This document shows, piece after piece, positions 9,446 to 18,779 of a DNA stretch of 64,000 bases (position 1 is the stretch's first letter; each line of letters opens with the position of its first letter). The DNA is taken from contig JASJOG010000288.1 in the NCBI GenBank assembly GCA_030142905.1, positions 280,964-344,963 on the forward strand. Reading direction: 5' to 3'. The position numbers were made by a program, and so were the translations under genes. This stretch comes from Heliopora coerulea. Taxonomy: Eukaryota; Cnidaria; Anthozoa; Scleralcyonacea; Helioporidae. The notes under the pieces are model-generated. The model made no database searches and was not told the DNA's origin. It saw nothing but the letters and a program-made list of their open reading frames with translations.

Positions 9446-10755
9446 TCTGTGGCCTAATATTGGCAAAAGTCCTTTTGTGAAACAAGGTGTATTCACTTCT
9501 TTCAAATTTCCTTCCATTTTGAAAATTGTTGAAATAAAGCTTGGGATTCCTTGAGTTGTGGTTGAAGCTATCTGGAACACAATGTATCAAGCCATTGCTT
9601 GGTTTTGGCGTATTCCTGCCAGAGCTGTGAAAGATCTGTTCACCGGAAGTAGACATTGAAAAAATGGTAGACCTTTCATCTTACAAAGTTTGGAAACATT
9701 TGACCCCTAAGACCAAGGTTTATTGTGCACAGTACATTAAGCCATAAGAAGCATGGTGTTATTTCCCTGGGCCTGAATTTTGCCATATCCCCAAACAAAG
9801 ATATTATCCAGCAACTCAAACCTGCAGTATATCAGTTTTGATGTGTAGTGGCAACTAGCCATTCCTTCATTGGGAAGACGACACACTCAGTGATTCTGTT
9901 CCACATGTTGAGTTTCGTTTGTTTATAGAAGGACTTATTAAACCTTTTGCAAATCATATCATTATTCTGTTGGTGATAAGAATGAATGTGCTGTTGCAGC
10001 CAAACTAATCCAATCTCAGCCAATGAGAGTGGAGTGGCTGAAGCAACTAAGGTTAAAGCTTTAATCTGTCAAACTACCAAACTGGCTAATTTTGCACTTG
10101 CTCAAAGTGTGAGGTCAGAGAGAAGCTGGTACTGAAAATTTCAGCAGTTCCCTTAACCATTTGGCATTTCAAAGAAAATTCAGGTCTGCCATCTACAAGT
10201 GTGATGTTAGTTATCTGTCCCTGGGCAACTGACTCCCATATTTCTTTATGAAGGAGTACATTCTGAAATGATTAATTTTCTTTCCTGTCATAAAAATGGC
10301 TTAATCTGTATGCTGGTCCACAACTGCAGCTACACATCTCTTAGAATGTCTTCAATTTTCAGTAAAGATGCAAGGATCCTCTTGTTGAAGAAATGTATTG
10401 AAGTTCTTAAAAACTGATAAAAGTGAAGGTAAATTTCTGTCTTTGGTTCTTCTTAATGACTTCTAAGTCTCTTGAATCTAGGATTGTTGACTTTTAGTAG
10501 TGCTACGTTCCCAAAGACTGAACCACTTATTGTCGACATGTTTGACTACTTCTTTGTATTCTGTATCACCAAATCAGCTCATTGTTGCCTTTCTCCTTGT
10601 AAATTTATTGAACCTATGGAAAAAGTGTCAGATGCTTTACCAGCAACATCATTCACTAAGTGGCATGGGCAGCCAACTAAGTAACAATCAATTTAACTGA
10701 TTACTGTTTCCTACATTCACACCTCAAACTGCTTCAATCATTATCAATATATAGT
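9446..10755. other. No recognisable feature
   Basis: This stretch has only short frames without motifs, and neither strand shows a domain or repeat that I recognise. Confidence 0.4.
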
Positions 10756-10975
10756 GGCTTCCGCTTAGGTCGCACATATATATATCGAATTTGCAACTTA
10801 GCTCGCCATCTGAGTCTCGGTAGCTCAATGGTTAGAGCGTCTAACCGGTCATCAGAAGGTTGCGGGTTCGATCCCCGTCTGGGGCTCAGATATCATTTTC
10901 TGAGTATCGAGCTTGAAGATCGTTCATCTACTTCAATATATCCAAGCTCTCATGTTTCCTAAACATCAAACTGCT
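10756..10975 (+). repeat. tRNA-derived SINE, copy 1 of a tandem pair
   Basis: The unit has a short head, a tRNA-like body at 10814-10886 and a tail containing TGAGTATCGAGCTTGAAGAT. It repeats at an offset of 213 bp (copy 2). tRNA-derived SINEs carry the tRNA A and B boxes as an internal RNA polymerase III promoter; here GGTTCGATCCC gives a good B box. Confidence 0.7.
10814..10886 (+). tRNA. tRNA-like sequence within SINE copy 1 (apparent anticodon GGT)
   Basis: The 73 bases fold as a cloverleaf: an acceptor stem of seven pairs with three G-U, D-arm GCTC/GAGC, an anticodon stem with one A-C mismatch, loop CCGGTCA and T-arm GCGGG-TTCGATC-CCCGT. If the loop is read normally the anticodon is GGT (Thr), but position 33 is C where U is nearly invariant. 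With the SINE flanks this argues for a tRNA-derived repeat, not a working tRNA gene. Confidence 0.45.
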
Positions 10976-10984
10976 TCAATCATT

Positions 10985-11190
10985 ATCAATATATAGATCG
11001 AATTTGCAACTTAGCTCGCCATCTGAGTCTCGGTAGCTCAATGGTTAGAGTGTCTAACCGGTCATCAGAAGGTTGCGGGTTCGATCCCCATCTGGGGCTC
11101 AGATATCATTTTCTGAGTATCGAGCTTGAAGATCGTTCATCTACTTCAATATATCCAAGCTCTCATGTTTCCTAAACATCAAACTGATTC
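10985..11190 (+). repeat. tRNA-derived SINE, copy 2 of a tandem pair
   Basis: This copy is nearly identical to copy 1 over about 200 bp, so the tandem duplication is recent. Its tRNA-like part (11027-11099) carries a change in the D-arm (GAGC to GAGT) and one in the T-stem (CCCGT to CCCAT), each weakening a pair. It lacks the unit's outermost head. Confidence 0.68.
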
Positions 11191-13138
11191 ACACCTGTGT
11201 TGTCCACCTCAAATGCAACACAAATTTGTCTTGAAATTCCATCCAGTGTAATGTTCTGTTGAAACTTCACTGTAATTTTGCTGACATAGATTTGCACAGT
11301 CAAGGGATTCATTATCTCACATCTTGCAATATTAGAACTATTGATGGTTGGTTCTTCATAGCTTCAGCAATGCTTGCTGAAAGAAATAACATATGCACCA
11401 AAATGTTTGCTATGAAGTCAAATGGTGGATATTTTACTGAATCCTTGCTTAGAAGCCAACACATTCACAATGCAGAAAGAACTCAGAAGTAGATTACATA
11501 GATTAAACAGAATTATGTCGTTATGTACTTGAGCTTACCCCTCAAATATGATACAAAGCACCATTCAGTATACAAGTCCTTTTCAGTGCAAATTGGTAAG
11601 TTGTGCAAGGCTATGAGGTTGGTAATTTAATATAACACAAATTACTTGAAAAAATGTTAAAGTGCTGTTACATGATAGATGCATTAGAACATGTCGGAGC
11701 TTTGCAGCTGGGTCTCACCAATTATCAGTCATATACTGCATAGCCAGAAATCATCACCATGGTTCCTGTTGCTCATGGTCAGTGATAATTCTCCAGTTAT
11801 TACCGGTCAGCACAACTGATAGAATTTTTGAACATGGTGGATAGTAGAACAATGAGAGGGGCAAACCCAGCCATTTCTTATTTTGCTTTGCATAATCTAA
11901 GCAATATTTATTTGGGAAAAAAAGGCAACAGGGAGGTTTTTCAAGGTGGAAAGGATTATTGAGAGGAGAAATGGATGTGAAACAGTACTTTTTTACCTAT
12001 ACATTTTGTTCATTTGGTCATAGGATATTTGTCTGGTTGTTTGTCATTTTTGGACATTTCATATGTCCTTTTCTAAACATAACCGATCTCTGACCTAGAG
12101 AGAGTATGTGATGAAATGGCGTGGTTACCCAACTCATCCATATATGGAACAAATCTTTCAACCCTTTCCTCTCTGAGATATCTGTCTGTCTTCATAATAG
12201 TTCTTATCGTCGGTCGTTTATTTTTCATGAAATCATATTTCCAACGTTTCTGCAATTCAAAGTTTTCCTGGGCAGCATGCCCACTAGAAAAGTTTGCTCT
12301 ATGTAACAGTCAGATTTTTACCTGAATCCCCTCCTCCACTTATACCCTAACCAATCTATAGGAAAAGTGAATGATACTCAATCACCATGAACAATGTCTA
12401 GCCTCAATACACCTGGCTAGTTACATCCACCTTGCACTTCTTGGTCCTCAGCATCTGTGGCAGTTTCACCCAACAGAACAACCCATACTGGCATGCAGGC
12501 GGAACAATTCCACTTCTCCCACAAGTGCGTTTTGGACATAAACGTCCATCAACTGCTTCACTGCATTTCTCAGGCTTCTAACTTCTCCATATTCTCCTTT
12601 GCCATAAGCACTGCAAAATCATTGCCTGATTCAAATTGATCAACATGCTTGACTATTGATTAAATGGTAAGTTCAAAGAGGGTGGGAGACTCAGTATGAT
12701 GTTTAACGGATGTAAAACTGGAATGTCTTGGTTCATTAATCTGTTGAGCATCCTTTCAGAAGATTATAGGGAGCCCCAACCCCAATGCTCCTGCACTTAC
12801 CTGTGGACCTGTTGATAAATACAGGATAAAAACTGAGTACAAGGTTATTCAGTTGTTTATAGACCCACCACACCCATTTTGACTTGTTTTGTTTTTGTTG
12901 TCTGTGAGAAAATAATACAGGTTATACAATAGTCCTTGTTTTGGTCCATTTGCAGGAAAAGATTAGAGTACTACATGAAATTTTAATCACCCTAGTACTT
13001 AAAGGAACAATGCATTGTGTGGCTGTACAAGAAATATATTCATTTGTGGTTAGTGAGTTGATTATTTTGTTATGAAATTTGATATGTACACAAAATGCGT
13101 CACCATGCTCTCATCAGCTTTTCTGCCATTATGACAAA
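11191..13138. other. No recognisable feature
   Basis: I see no domain, RNA gene or repeat boundary in this flank of the Polinton. Frames are short (at most about 77 codons) and motif-free on both strands. Confidence 0.4.
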
Positions 13139-13144
13139 GGTCTG
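13139..13144. repeat. Target site duplication, left (GGTCTG)
   Basis: The six bases GGTCTG immediately precede the Polinton left end and are repeated exactly after its right end (31164-31169). Six-base duplications are diagnostic of Polinton integrase activity. Confidence 0.93.
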
Positions 13145-13384
13145 AGTAGTCTGTAAAGTGCGGGGACTGTCACATTTTCCATCACATTTGAAAAATTACC
13201 AAAAAATTTTCAGAGTATCGCAGGGAAATCCCCTAACACAGCAGGCTGATAAATTACAAACATTCCAAACATGCTCAATCTTCCTAACAACCAGCCTAAT
13301 TCGATGTCAACAAAAAAAAACTATTTTCGGATTCTCCGGTTGTTAGGGATATCTGGAATGTATGGAATGTGGGGAAATCCCTCA
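13145..13384 (+). repeat. Polinton 1 left terminal inverted repeat
   Basis: These bases match the complement of 30928-31163 with a few substitutions and small indels. Internal landmarks are GCAGGGAAATCCCCTAACAC, the paired CCTAACAACCAGCC / CCGGTTGTTAGGG blocks and GGGGAAATCCCTCA at the inner edge. The CCTAACAAC / GTTGTTAGG pair is itself a palindrome of about 10 bp within each TIR. Confidence 0.92.
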
Positions 13385-13587
13385 CACAGCTAAGCTGATA
13401 AATTAAAATAATTAAGATTCTAAAAGTTGCCACCAGTCAATCACCTGTAAATCACCTGCGAAACAAAGACAGAAGTGAATGTAGAATATGGAACACAATC
13501 ACTAAAGTGTCAAGAATTACCCATATTAAAGGACGTGATCCAAAAACGAGAGAAGCCGAAGAGAACCAGAAGACAAACCCATCTACC

Positions 13588-13625
13588 TGAGTCGTTTCGG
13601 CTGATATCAAGCCTCATCAGAATGC
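13588..13625 (-). ncRNA. Hammerhead ribozyme, complete conserved core
   Basis: The minus strand carries an intact CTGATGA (13614-13620), stem II GGCT / AGCC closed by TGATATC, and GAAAC (13594-13598). These are all the invariant core nucleotides of a hammerhead on this side of the fold. Helix III would pair GAC (just after GAAAC) with GTC about 18 bases on, so the cleavage site is less certain. Among the hammerhead-like motifs in the window this is the only one with an unmutated CUGAUGA...GAAA core. Confidence 0.72.
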
Positions 13626-13817
13626 CTAGCTTATGAAAGCGGACGTTTACAACTCCCAAAGGAGAAGGAGAAGTGATATAAGTAATATGAAACTCAGAAA
13701 ACCAACAGTTCATAATTGTTATATAACACAACCGTGTTACATAACAAAAAAAATCTTCTTAAAGCAGCGGCTTGATTACTCCTCTTCTCAATCTTCACTC
13801 AAACAATTGGCAAGCAT

Positions 13818-14138
13818 TCATCCTTGCATTTTTTCAAGTTCTGCTGTGTTTCTATTAAGCTTGTGTTCAAGAAACTTCGTTTTCAAAACCAAATATACCA
13901 GAGATTCCTTCGCTTTGTTCCATTGTTTCAACAGCTTTTCTCGTTCAGATTTCTTGTTGTTCCACGTCCTCCTAAGGTCTTCTTTAGGTATTGAATCTTT
14001 GTTTATGATGTTTTGAAGAATCTCCGTTACTGTTTCCACTGGTTTTTGACGTGGTATGGATCCTACTTGACTCGCTGCTTGGGTTGAGATTAGATCTGTT
14101 TCATCGAATTGCATAGTCTCACTGTGATCATGTTCCAT
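13818..14138 (-). CDS. Basic coiled-coil protein fragment, PLE N-terminus-like
   Basis: This 106-codon frame starts 45 bases downstream of a TATA-like box. Residues 1-45 are acidic to neutral; from about residue 55 a heptad-like, Lys/Arg-rich helix follows (KKSEREKLLKQWNKAKESL, then LVLKTKFLEHKLNRN). PLE proteins commonly begin with such helical basic regions, and the hammerhead downstream agrees, but there is no RT here. Function cannot be assigned; it may simply be a decayed PLE start. Confidence 0.35.
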   Translation of the reverse strand: MEHDHSETMQFDETDLISTQAASQVGSIPRQKPVETVTEILQNIINKDSIPKEDLRRTWNNKKSEREKLLKQWNKAKESLVYLVLKTKFLEHKLNRNTAELEKMQG

Positions 14139-14266
14139 ATTACTAATTTCACTTCTGACTTAATTTCACAAGCACATAAACTCTTATACTAATGTGATGC
14201 AGGAAGTGACATCATAATTTGATTGACTGATTCTGCATCTGTGAATGACAACCACTGACCATATGA

Positions 14267-14480
14267 TTGGAGGAAAAAGGGAGATTACCCAACTTAACAA
14301 TCGGAAGTGGCGTCAACATTCCAAACATGCCTAATCTCCCTAACAACTTAAACAGCTCGATGTCAACAAAACTATTTTTAGTTTGGTCGGTTGTTAGGGA
14401 TATCTGGAATGTCTGGAATTTATCAGAAGCGCTTGCTTGCTGTGTGGGGAAATCCCTCAACGACATGCGGGGAAATTACC
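14267..14480 (+). repeat. Inner copy of the Polinton terminal module
   Basis: This segment repeats, in the same orientation, much of the left TIR interior: CATTCCAAACATG, TCGATGTCAACAAAACTATT, GGTTGTTAGGGATATCTGGA and GGGGAAATCCCTCAA. It is more diverged from the outer TIR than the two TIRs are from each other. A matching subterminal partial copy lies at about 30785-30870 on the right. So the ends are built of repeated modules. Confidence 0.75.
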
Positions 14481-14506
14481 TTATTTTAACACAATTTTAA
14501 ACAAAC

Positions 14507-14893
14507 AAAGATAATTCCAATAAGGGTTCAAACAATGACACAAAATTAGATTTAAATCTTCATGGGTATCCACCAATAAATTTTAGAAAAATTAAAAAAA
14601 GTGGTTTTAGAATCGGGGCGCATGTTGATATTGGAATGAAAGATTTTGAAGCCGGAATAACGTTTGGGAAAAATAATATACATGAAATTCAGTTTTCAGA
14701 AAATAATAATCATTTAAAATTGTTAAAATCTTTAGAAAATGAAGAATCAACAAATAGCAACTCAAAAGAAAAAGATAAAATAATAAATACACTTATGAGC
14801 AAATTAACTATAAATAAAACAAAGCAAAGCGTGGGTGAAACCCACGAAAACCGGAGCACAGCGACGGCAAGCCGTTCAGATACTTCACAGTAA
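14507..14893 (+). CDS. Unrecognised Polinton left-end protein, no clear start
   Basis: An open frame of about 128 codons runs to TAA at 14891-14893; the first ATG is at 14636, but the open frame and even composition extend back to about 14507, so the original start is probably lost. The first part is mixed (HGYPPINFRKIKKSGFRIG), the last 60 residues are hydrophilic and Lys/Asn/Ser-rich. I do not recognise a family, and element 2 shows no match at the equivalent place. It converges on the minus-strand late protein, with a hairpin at 14895-14921 between the two stops. Confidence 0.45.
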   Translation, partial: KDNSNKGSNNDTKLDLNLHGYPPINFRKIKKSGFRIGAHVDIGMKDFEAGITFGKNNIHEIQFSENNNHLKLLKSLENEESTNSNSKEKDKIINTLMSKLTINKTKQSVGETHENRSTATASRSDTSQ

Positions 14894-14894
14894 A

Positions 14895-14921
14895 TTTGTA
14901 ATAAAAATATATAATTACAAA
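14895..14921. terminator. Hairpin between convergent Polinton genes
   Basis: TTTGTAAT (14895-14902) pairs with ATTACAAA (14914-14921) around an 11-base AT loop. It starts one base after the stop codon of the plus-strand gene and ends just before the 3' end of the minus-strand gene, so it could serve both transcripts. It is one of several hairpins at gene ends in these elements. The A/T bias raises the odds of chance pairing. Confidence 0.35.
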
Positions 14922-14931
14922 ATTAATTTTA

Positions 14932-15484
14932 TTATTCATCTTTTTTGCTGGCATTGGTATTGTCGGTTTTTGATTGTTTTTTAATAACATGTTTTCCAAC
15001 TGTAACTCCACCAGATAGTATTCCAAGATATGGTAAATATGGACTTAGTTTTTCAACTACAGATTTTACATCACGTTTCAGTAATTTATCTTTAATAAGT
15101 TCTTTTTCCAATTCTTCACTGCTTTCAATTGCTTCTAACCCACCTAATAAATCTGCAAATTTACTAATTAGTAAATCTGTTAAAAATGCATTTGCTTTTT
15201 CCGCTTGTTTTGCCTCATATTCTGCATAAATTTTAAATATAACTTTATCACTTGATTTTTTCAAATTTTGAACAGATTGACTAATTTCCCCATCTTCAGA
15301 CAATTTTATCAATTCTTCTCGTTTTTTCATTACTTCTTTTTTTCACATCTTGCTTCACATTAGCTTGCATAGCTGAACCCTCCGGGCGATCGCTGTTTGC
15401 GGTTTCAGTTGTCACAGTTGTTCCAATTGGCGGAACTTCTATACCTTCAGCTCTGCTGTTTTCTTGTTCACTATTTTCACTCAT
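14932..15484 (-). pseudogene. Conserved Polinton late protein A (helical, C-terminal hydrophobic segment)
   Basis: This protein of about 180 residues is present in both Polintons (element 2: 50768-51222). It has an acidic Ser/Thr-rich N-terminus, a helical middle (EELIKLSEDGEIQQSV type, then IYAEYEAKQAEKANAFL), and a C-terminal segment with LGILSGGVTVGKHVIK, possibly membrane-inserting. A frameshift near 15330 splits the gene into two frames here. Its start codon overlaps the end of the ATPase gene by 8 bp. Conservation and position in the capsid/ATPase block suggest a virion protein; I do not recognise a named family. Confidence 0.65.
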
Positions 15485-16088
15485 TTATTTTATAACCAAA
15501 TGGAAAAATTAAATTAATTTCTAATCTTGAATATTTTTTTGTTTTTCTTTCTAAAATTTTTTCCAATTCTTTGCAGCCGCCTACATCTAAATATTCTTGA
15601 ATTATTGTTGTCATATCTTTTTTATTTGGGTTATAAAATGTGACTAATTTTGAAATATTTTCTCTAAATGGTTTAGCAATTGACGTGAGTTGTTGTGTAA
15701 TTACAACAACGGAAAGATTATAATGCCTTGCAGAAAATCCTAATTTAACCAATTCACTTGTTCAATTTTTAACATTTTTTCCACTTGCACAATCATCAAG
15801 AATAATAAGACTTTTAGTTCCTTTTGAAAATTCAAATATAAATTTTAACCAATCTTCAACGTTATCTTGATCACAAGGAATAGCAATAAAATCTTCATCT
15901 TTATCATATTTCCACTTTTCATAAGCTTTATTCCATTCAAATGTCGGACAAATTAAAAAAATATAATCAAAATAATTTTTATATTTATTTTCTATAAAAT
16001 CTAAATAATATTTTGTTTTTCCACAAGCAGTCATTCCAACAATTATCATATTAAATGGTTTTTTACCTTCAGCTTTGCTGTCATTCAT
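15477..16088 (-). pseudogene. Packaging ATPase (FtsK/HerA type), one in-frame stop
   Basis: This P-loop ATPase is of the type that pumps DNA into capsids in Polintons, virophages and giant viruses. Walker A is GMTACGKTKY near residues 18-27, Walker B is KSLIILDDCASG near residue 93-104, and a VVVITQQL sensor-like segment follows near residue 128. The length of about 203 codons is normal for these compact enzymes. A single TGA near 15760, where element 2 has Arg (NRTSELVK), is the only visible lesion, so it could have arisen by one base change. The gene lies between the capsid gene and late protein A, as expected for a morphogenesis block. Confidence 0.87.
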
Positions 16089-16121
16089 TTTTTATTTTTC
16101 AAAAATCCTTGATTTTTGTTT

Positions 16122-17315
16122 TCAAAATTGAATTGATGACAAATCTTTATTTACAATATTTAACAATCCATCACTTATCACAAATATATGACACATTACA
16201 TTTGCAGAAATGGCAGTTTTTTTAATCTCTAACAATAATCCAGACTGTGTGTTTACTAATTTTTTACCAGTTCCATAAACAAAGTTATCATCTAATGTTC
16301 TCAAATCCACACATAATGCAAATGAATCTTTATAAAATTTTTCAATACTCATAACTGCATCACTATTTTCATATCCTCTGTGAAATATTCTGAATGCCTC
16401 TTCAAAAAATCTTCTTTTTGGCATACCTTGAGAATATATACTATTTGGCACTCCTTCAACAGAAATTTTAACTTCTGTTATATTTGGATAAACAAATTGT
16501 TCACTATCTGTGATAGTTTTATTTCTAAACAACAGCACAACTGCTTTCATACTCTTCCGTGGAATATTTATGGTTTCATTATGTAAAGTTGCATCTTTAT
16601 TCCATTCTACTGTTTTCATCAAAGTTACATAATTACATGATAATGATCTTCCTGTGGTGTAATTTGATAAAACGTCAATTGCCAAGTCTTGATTTTCAAT
16701 TGTTTCATACTCTAGTTCTAAATTTTCCAATGAATATCCACCAACACTTTCTCCACTTTGTGCTACCATAATTTCACTAGCTTTTGGAAAAGTTAAAATG
16801 TATTGAAAATTATTAATCATTCCGTAAGAGGCATATAGTCCATGATCTGAAAGTATTTTTTCTAATTTTAAACACTGTTTTGTTCCATAAATATCATACA
16901 TTAATTTATCAGAAGCTTTTTCAGCATTACCACTTGTTGCTCCAGAGTCATCTTTTGAAATTAATTTTCTGAGGTTTTCTCGGGTGATGCCGTATTCAAC
17001 CATATCTGCTCTTTCAAATTCAGCCTTCCAGAGATCTTTGTAAATTTCTAGTAAAGATTCTCCACTATTATTGTAAACAATTTCTCCAGCAAATTTAGCA
17101 ACCAATCTTTTCTTTAACAATTTTGATAAATTATTTAAAAACCACGATTTAGTATTTGCATTTTTATAAGTAAATAACAATTCTAATGAATCAGGAACAA
17201 GACACAAATTAGGATTTAATTTTGGAATATCTATATAAAGTTCTTCTTCTGGATTTGCTGAATTCAGATTCAAAGTTACAACATGCCTTGTTCTGTTTCC
17301 TTTAATTTCACTCAT
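16122..17315 (-). CDS. Major capsid protein candidate (Polinton double jelly-roll type), intact
   Basis: This 397-codon open frame is the best preserved large gene of element 1. Landmarks shared with the element 2 copy (51761-52932) are ELYIDIPKLNPNLCLVPDSL near the start, KSWFLNNLSKLL, DLWK, LRKLISKDDSGA, NLELEYETIENQ and, near the end, GLLNIVNKDLSSIQF-type residues. Position next to the packaging ATPase, length and uninterrupted conservation fit the hexon-like major capsid protein of Polintons and adintoviruses; I infer this from context and remembered family appearance, since a jelly-roll fold cannot be seen by eye. Read leftward with a 33-bp gap to the ATPase. Confidence 0.75.
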   Translation of the reverse strand: MSEIKGNRTRHVVTLNLNSANPEEELYIDIPKLNPNLCLVPDSLELLFTYKNANTKSWFLNNLSKLLKKRLVAKFAGEIVYNNSGESLLEIYKDLWKAEFERADMVEYGITRENLRKLISKDDSGATSGNAEKASDKLMYDIYGTKQCLKLEKILSDHGLYASYGMINNFQYILTFPKASEIMVAQSGESVGGYSLENLELEYETIENQDLAIDVLSNYTTGRSLSCNYVTLMKTVEWNKDATLHNETINIPRKSMKAVVLLFRNKTITDSEQFVYPNITEVKISVEGVPNSIYSQGMPKRRFFEEAFRIFHRGYENSDAVMSIEKFYKDSFALCVDLRTLDDNFVYGTGKKLVNTQSGLLLEIKKTAISANVMCHIFVISDGLLNIVNKDLSSIQF

Positions 17316-17469
17316 TTTTTATCTTTTATATCCTGGATATAATTCGTTTACTCTATTCATTTTTTATTATATATAAAAAAATTTTATTTAATTTATCAGC
17401 TTTGCTGTTTGCTCGCTTCACAGTTCGTTCGAGCTCACTTTGCTGCTGTGCTGAGATCTTCGGTCGATC
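17316..17469. other. Intergenic spacer in the morphogenesis block
   Basis: Spacer between the membrane protein and capsid genes. It holds an AT-rich run with TATATATAAAAAAATTT-type sequence just upstream of the capsid start (minus strand), a plausible promoter, and a GC-richer patch near 17400-17465 without a clear role. Confidence 0.3.
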
Positions 17470-18779
17470 ACTTATATTCTTCATACACATGTGCATATAA
17501 AAAGTAAGTAATTGCAATAGCTAATATCCATAGATTTTTAGCAAGAAAGGCAATACCTTTTGCACCCCATGATAATATTTGAGAAATTAAATTTAAAACT
17601 GCTGAAATGACTGCACCAAAGTTTTTACCTATATTTGCAATTGCTTTTTGTAAATTTCCAACTGCGTTTCTTGCCCTTATAACTATTGCTGTAATTATAC
17701 CTGCTACAGAAATAGCAACTGCTGATAAACCTAATAAATTTTCTTTTGCCCATTTTTTTAAATCTTTCTAATCTTCCAAGGTCAGATTCTTCAGCATTTT
17801 CATTTAAAATCTGTATTCCTTCTTCACTAACTGGTCTTTCATTATTTTCAAGTCTCATTTTATCTGCTTGAAGTTTTGCAATTTCTGAAAAATTTTTATA
17901 TATACTTTTTTTGGGTTCAGCTGTTTCAAAATCAGATTTATTTTTCCAATGTTGATGCTCTCTATCAAATCCATCAATTTTTCCACGTATAACTTCTTTT
18001 TTTTCATTTTCTGATAAATTGGAGTCAATACCCTCAAATTATACTAGTCCTCTAAATTCTCTTAATTCATTTCTTTCAAATAATGTTCGTCTTGGATCCT
18101 GTTCATTATCAATGAATTTTTTTAAGTTATTTTCACCAATTATATTATCAATTTTAGTTTGAATTTCTAAAATAGAATCATCAGTGATAGAATTAATAAC
18201 TTCATTGCGATTTGCAAGCTCAATTTCAAAATCACCACGCTCTGTGATGGCTATGCTGATTCTTTGTTCTATTACCGCACTTGGAGTTTTTTCATATTCT
18301 TTTTTTGCTTTTTTCATATAATCATTAAATTCATCAACATATTTCTTATTTTTTCTGGTAAATAACTCTGGTTCATTGTTGGTATTGACATTACCAATTT
18401 TTTCACCTTTGAAAATAATTGAAACATTTCCTTTTTGGTCTCTTACAAATGTTGTTTTATCCAACAATATACTATTATTTGGTCCATTTTTCTTTTCGAG
18501 TCGAATTTTAAATATTTTTTTAAAACTTAATTTTCTATCATTAGTTATTATCGATTTTACATTTCTCGTTCTTCCTGATATATTCACAGGTGTTTCTCTT
18601 GAAAGGTCAACCCTATTAAATTTTCTTTTTGGATTTTCTGTGTTTATTATGTTTATACTTCTGTTATGACCCTCAGGGTTGTCTTCAAGATCATCCCCAC
18701 CAAAACTTGTTTCCTCTTCTTTTTCTTCTTCTTCCATGTTTCTATTTCTCATTTCAATATCATCAAAACCTTCAGACAT
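17470..18779 (-). pseudogene. Conserved Polinton protein B: acidic N-terminus, coiled coil, two C-terminal membrane segments
   Basis: Three frames form one gene when compared with element 2 (53000-54168). It starts MSEGFDDIEM followed by an acidic Glu-rich stretch, then NGPNNSILLDKTTF and FKGEKIGNVNTN (both conserved), a charged helical region, and a C-terminal hydrophobic region with AVAISVAGIITAIVIRAR and KNLWILAIAITYFLYA, two likely membrane helices. A TAA near 18036 and a frameshift near 17755 break it. It abuts the integrase gene exactly (18779/18780). Probably a virion membrane or minor capsid protein; function unknown. Confidence 0.65.

Larger units (their letters stand above)
13400..14262 (-). 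mobile_element. PLE-like relic with hammerhead inserted in Polinton left end
   Basis: Between the terminal repeat and an inner copy of it lies about 860 bp unrelated to the Polinton. Read on the minus strand it has a CRE-like TGATGTCA (14207-14214), a TATAAG box (14183-14188), a start codon at 14138 opening a 106-codon basic coiled-coil frame, and a hammerhead ribozyme core (13594-13620). This order (promoter, coiled-coil N-terminus, ribozyme) resembles a PLE that lost its RT, or another hammerhead-bearing retroelement. Exact borders are unclear. Confidence 0.5.

Noticed and set aside
10814..11099. Two functional threonine tRNA genes
   Set aside because: Position 33 is C, stems carry mismatches, and both units are embedded in repeated SINE flanks; a third copy lacks half the tRNA body.
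13633..14016. 127-codon plus-strand frame in the Polinton left end
   Set aside because: It is antisense to the better supported coiled-coil frame and runs through the promoter-to-ribozyme segment of the inserted relic without motifs.
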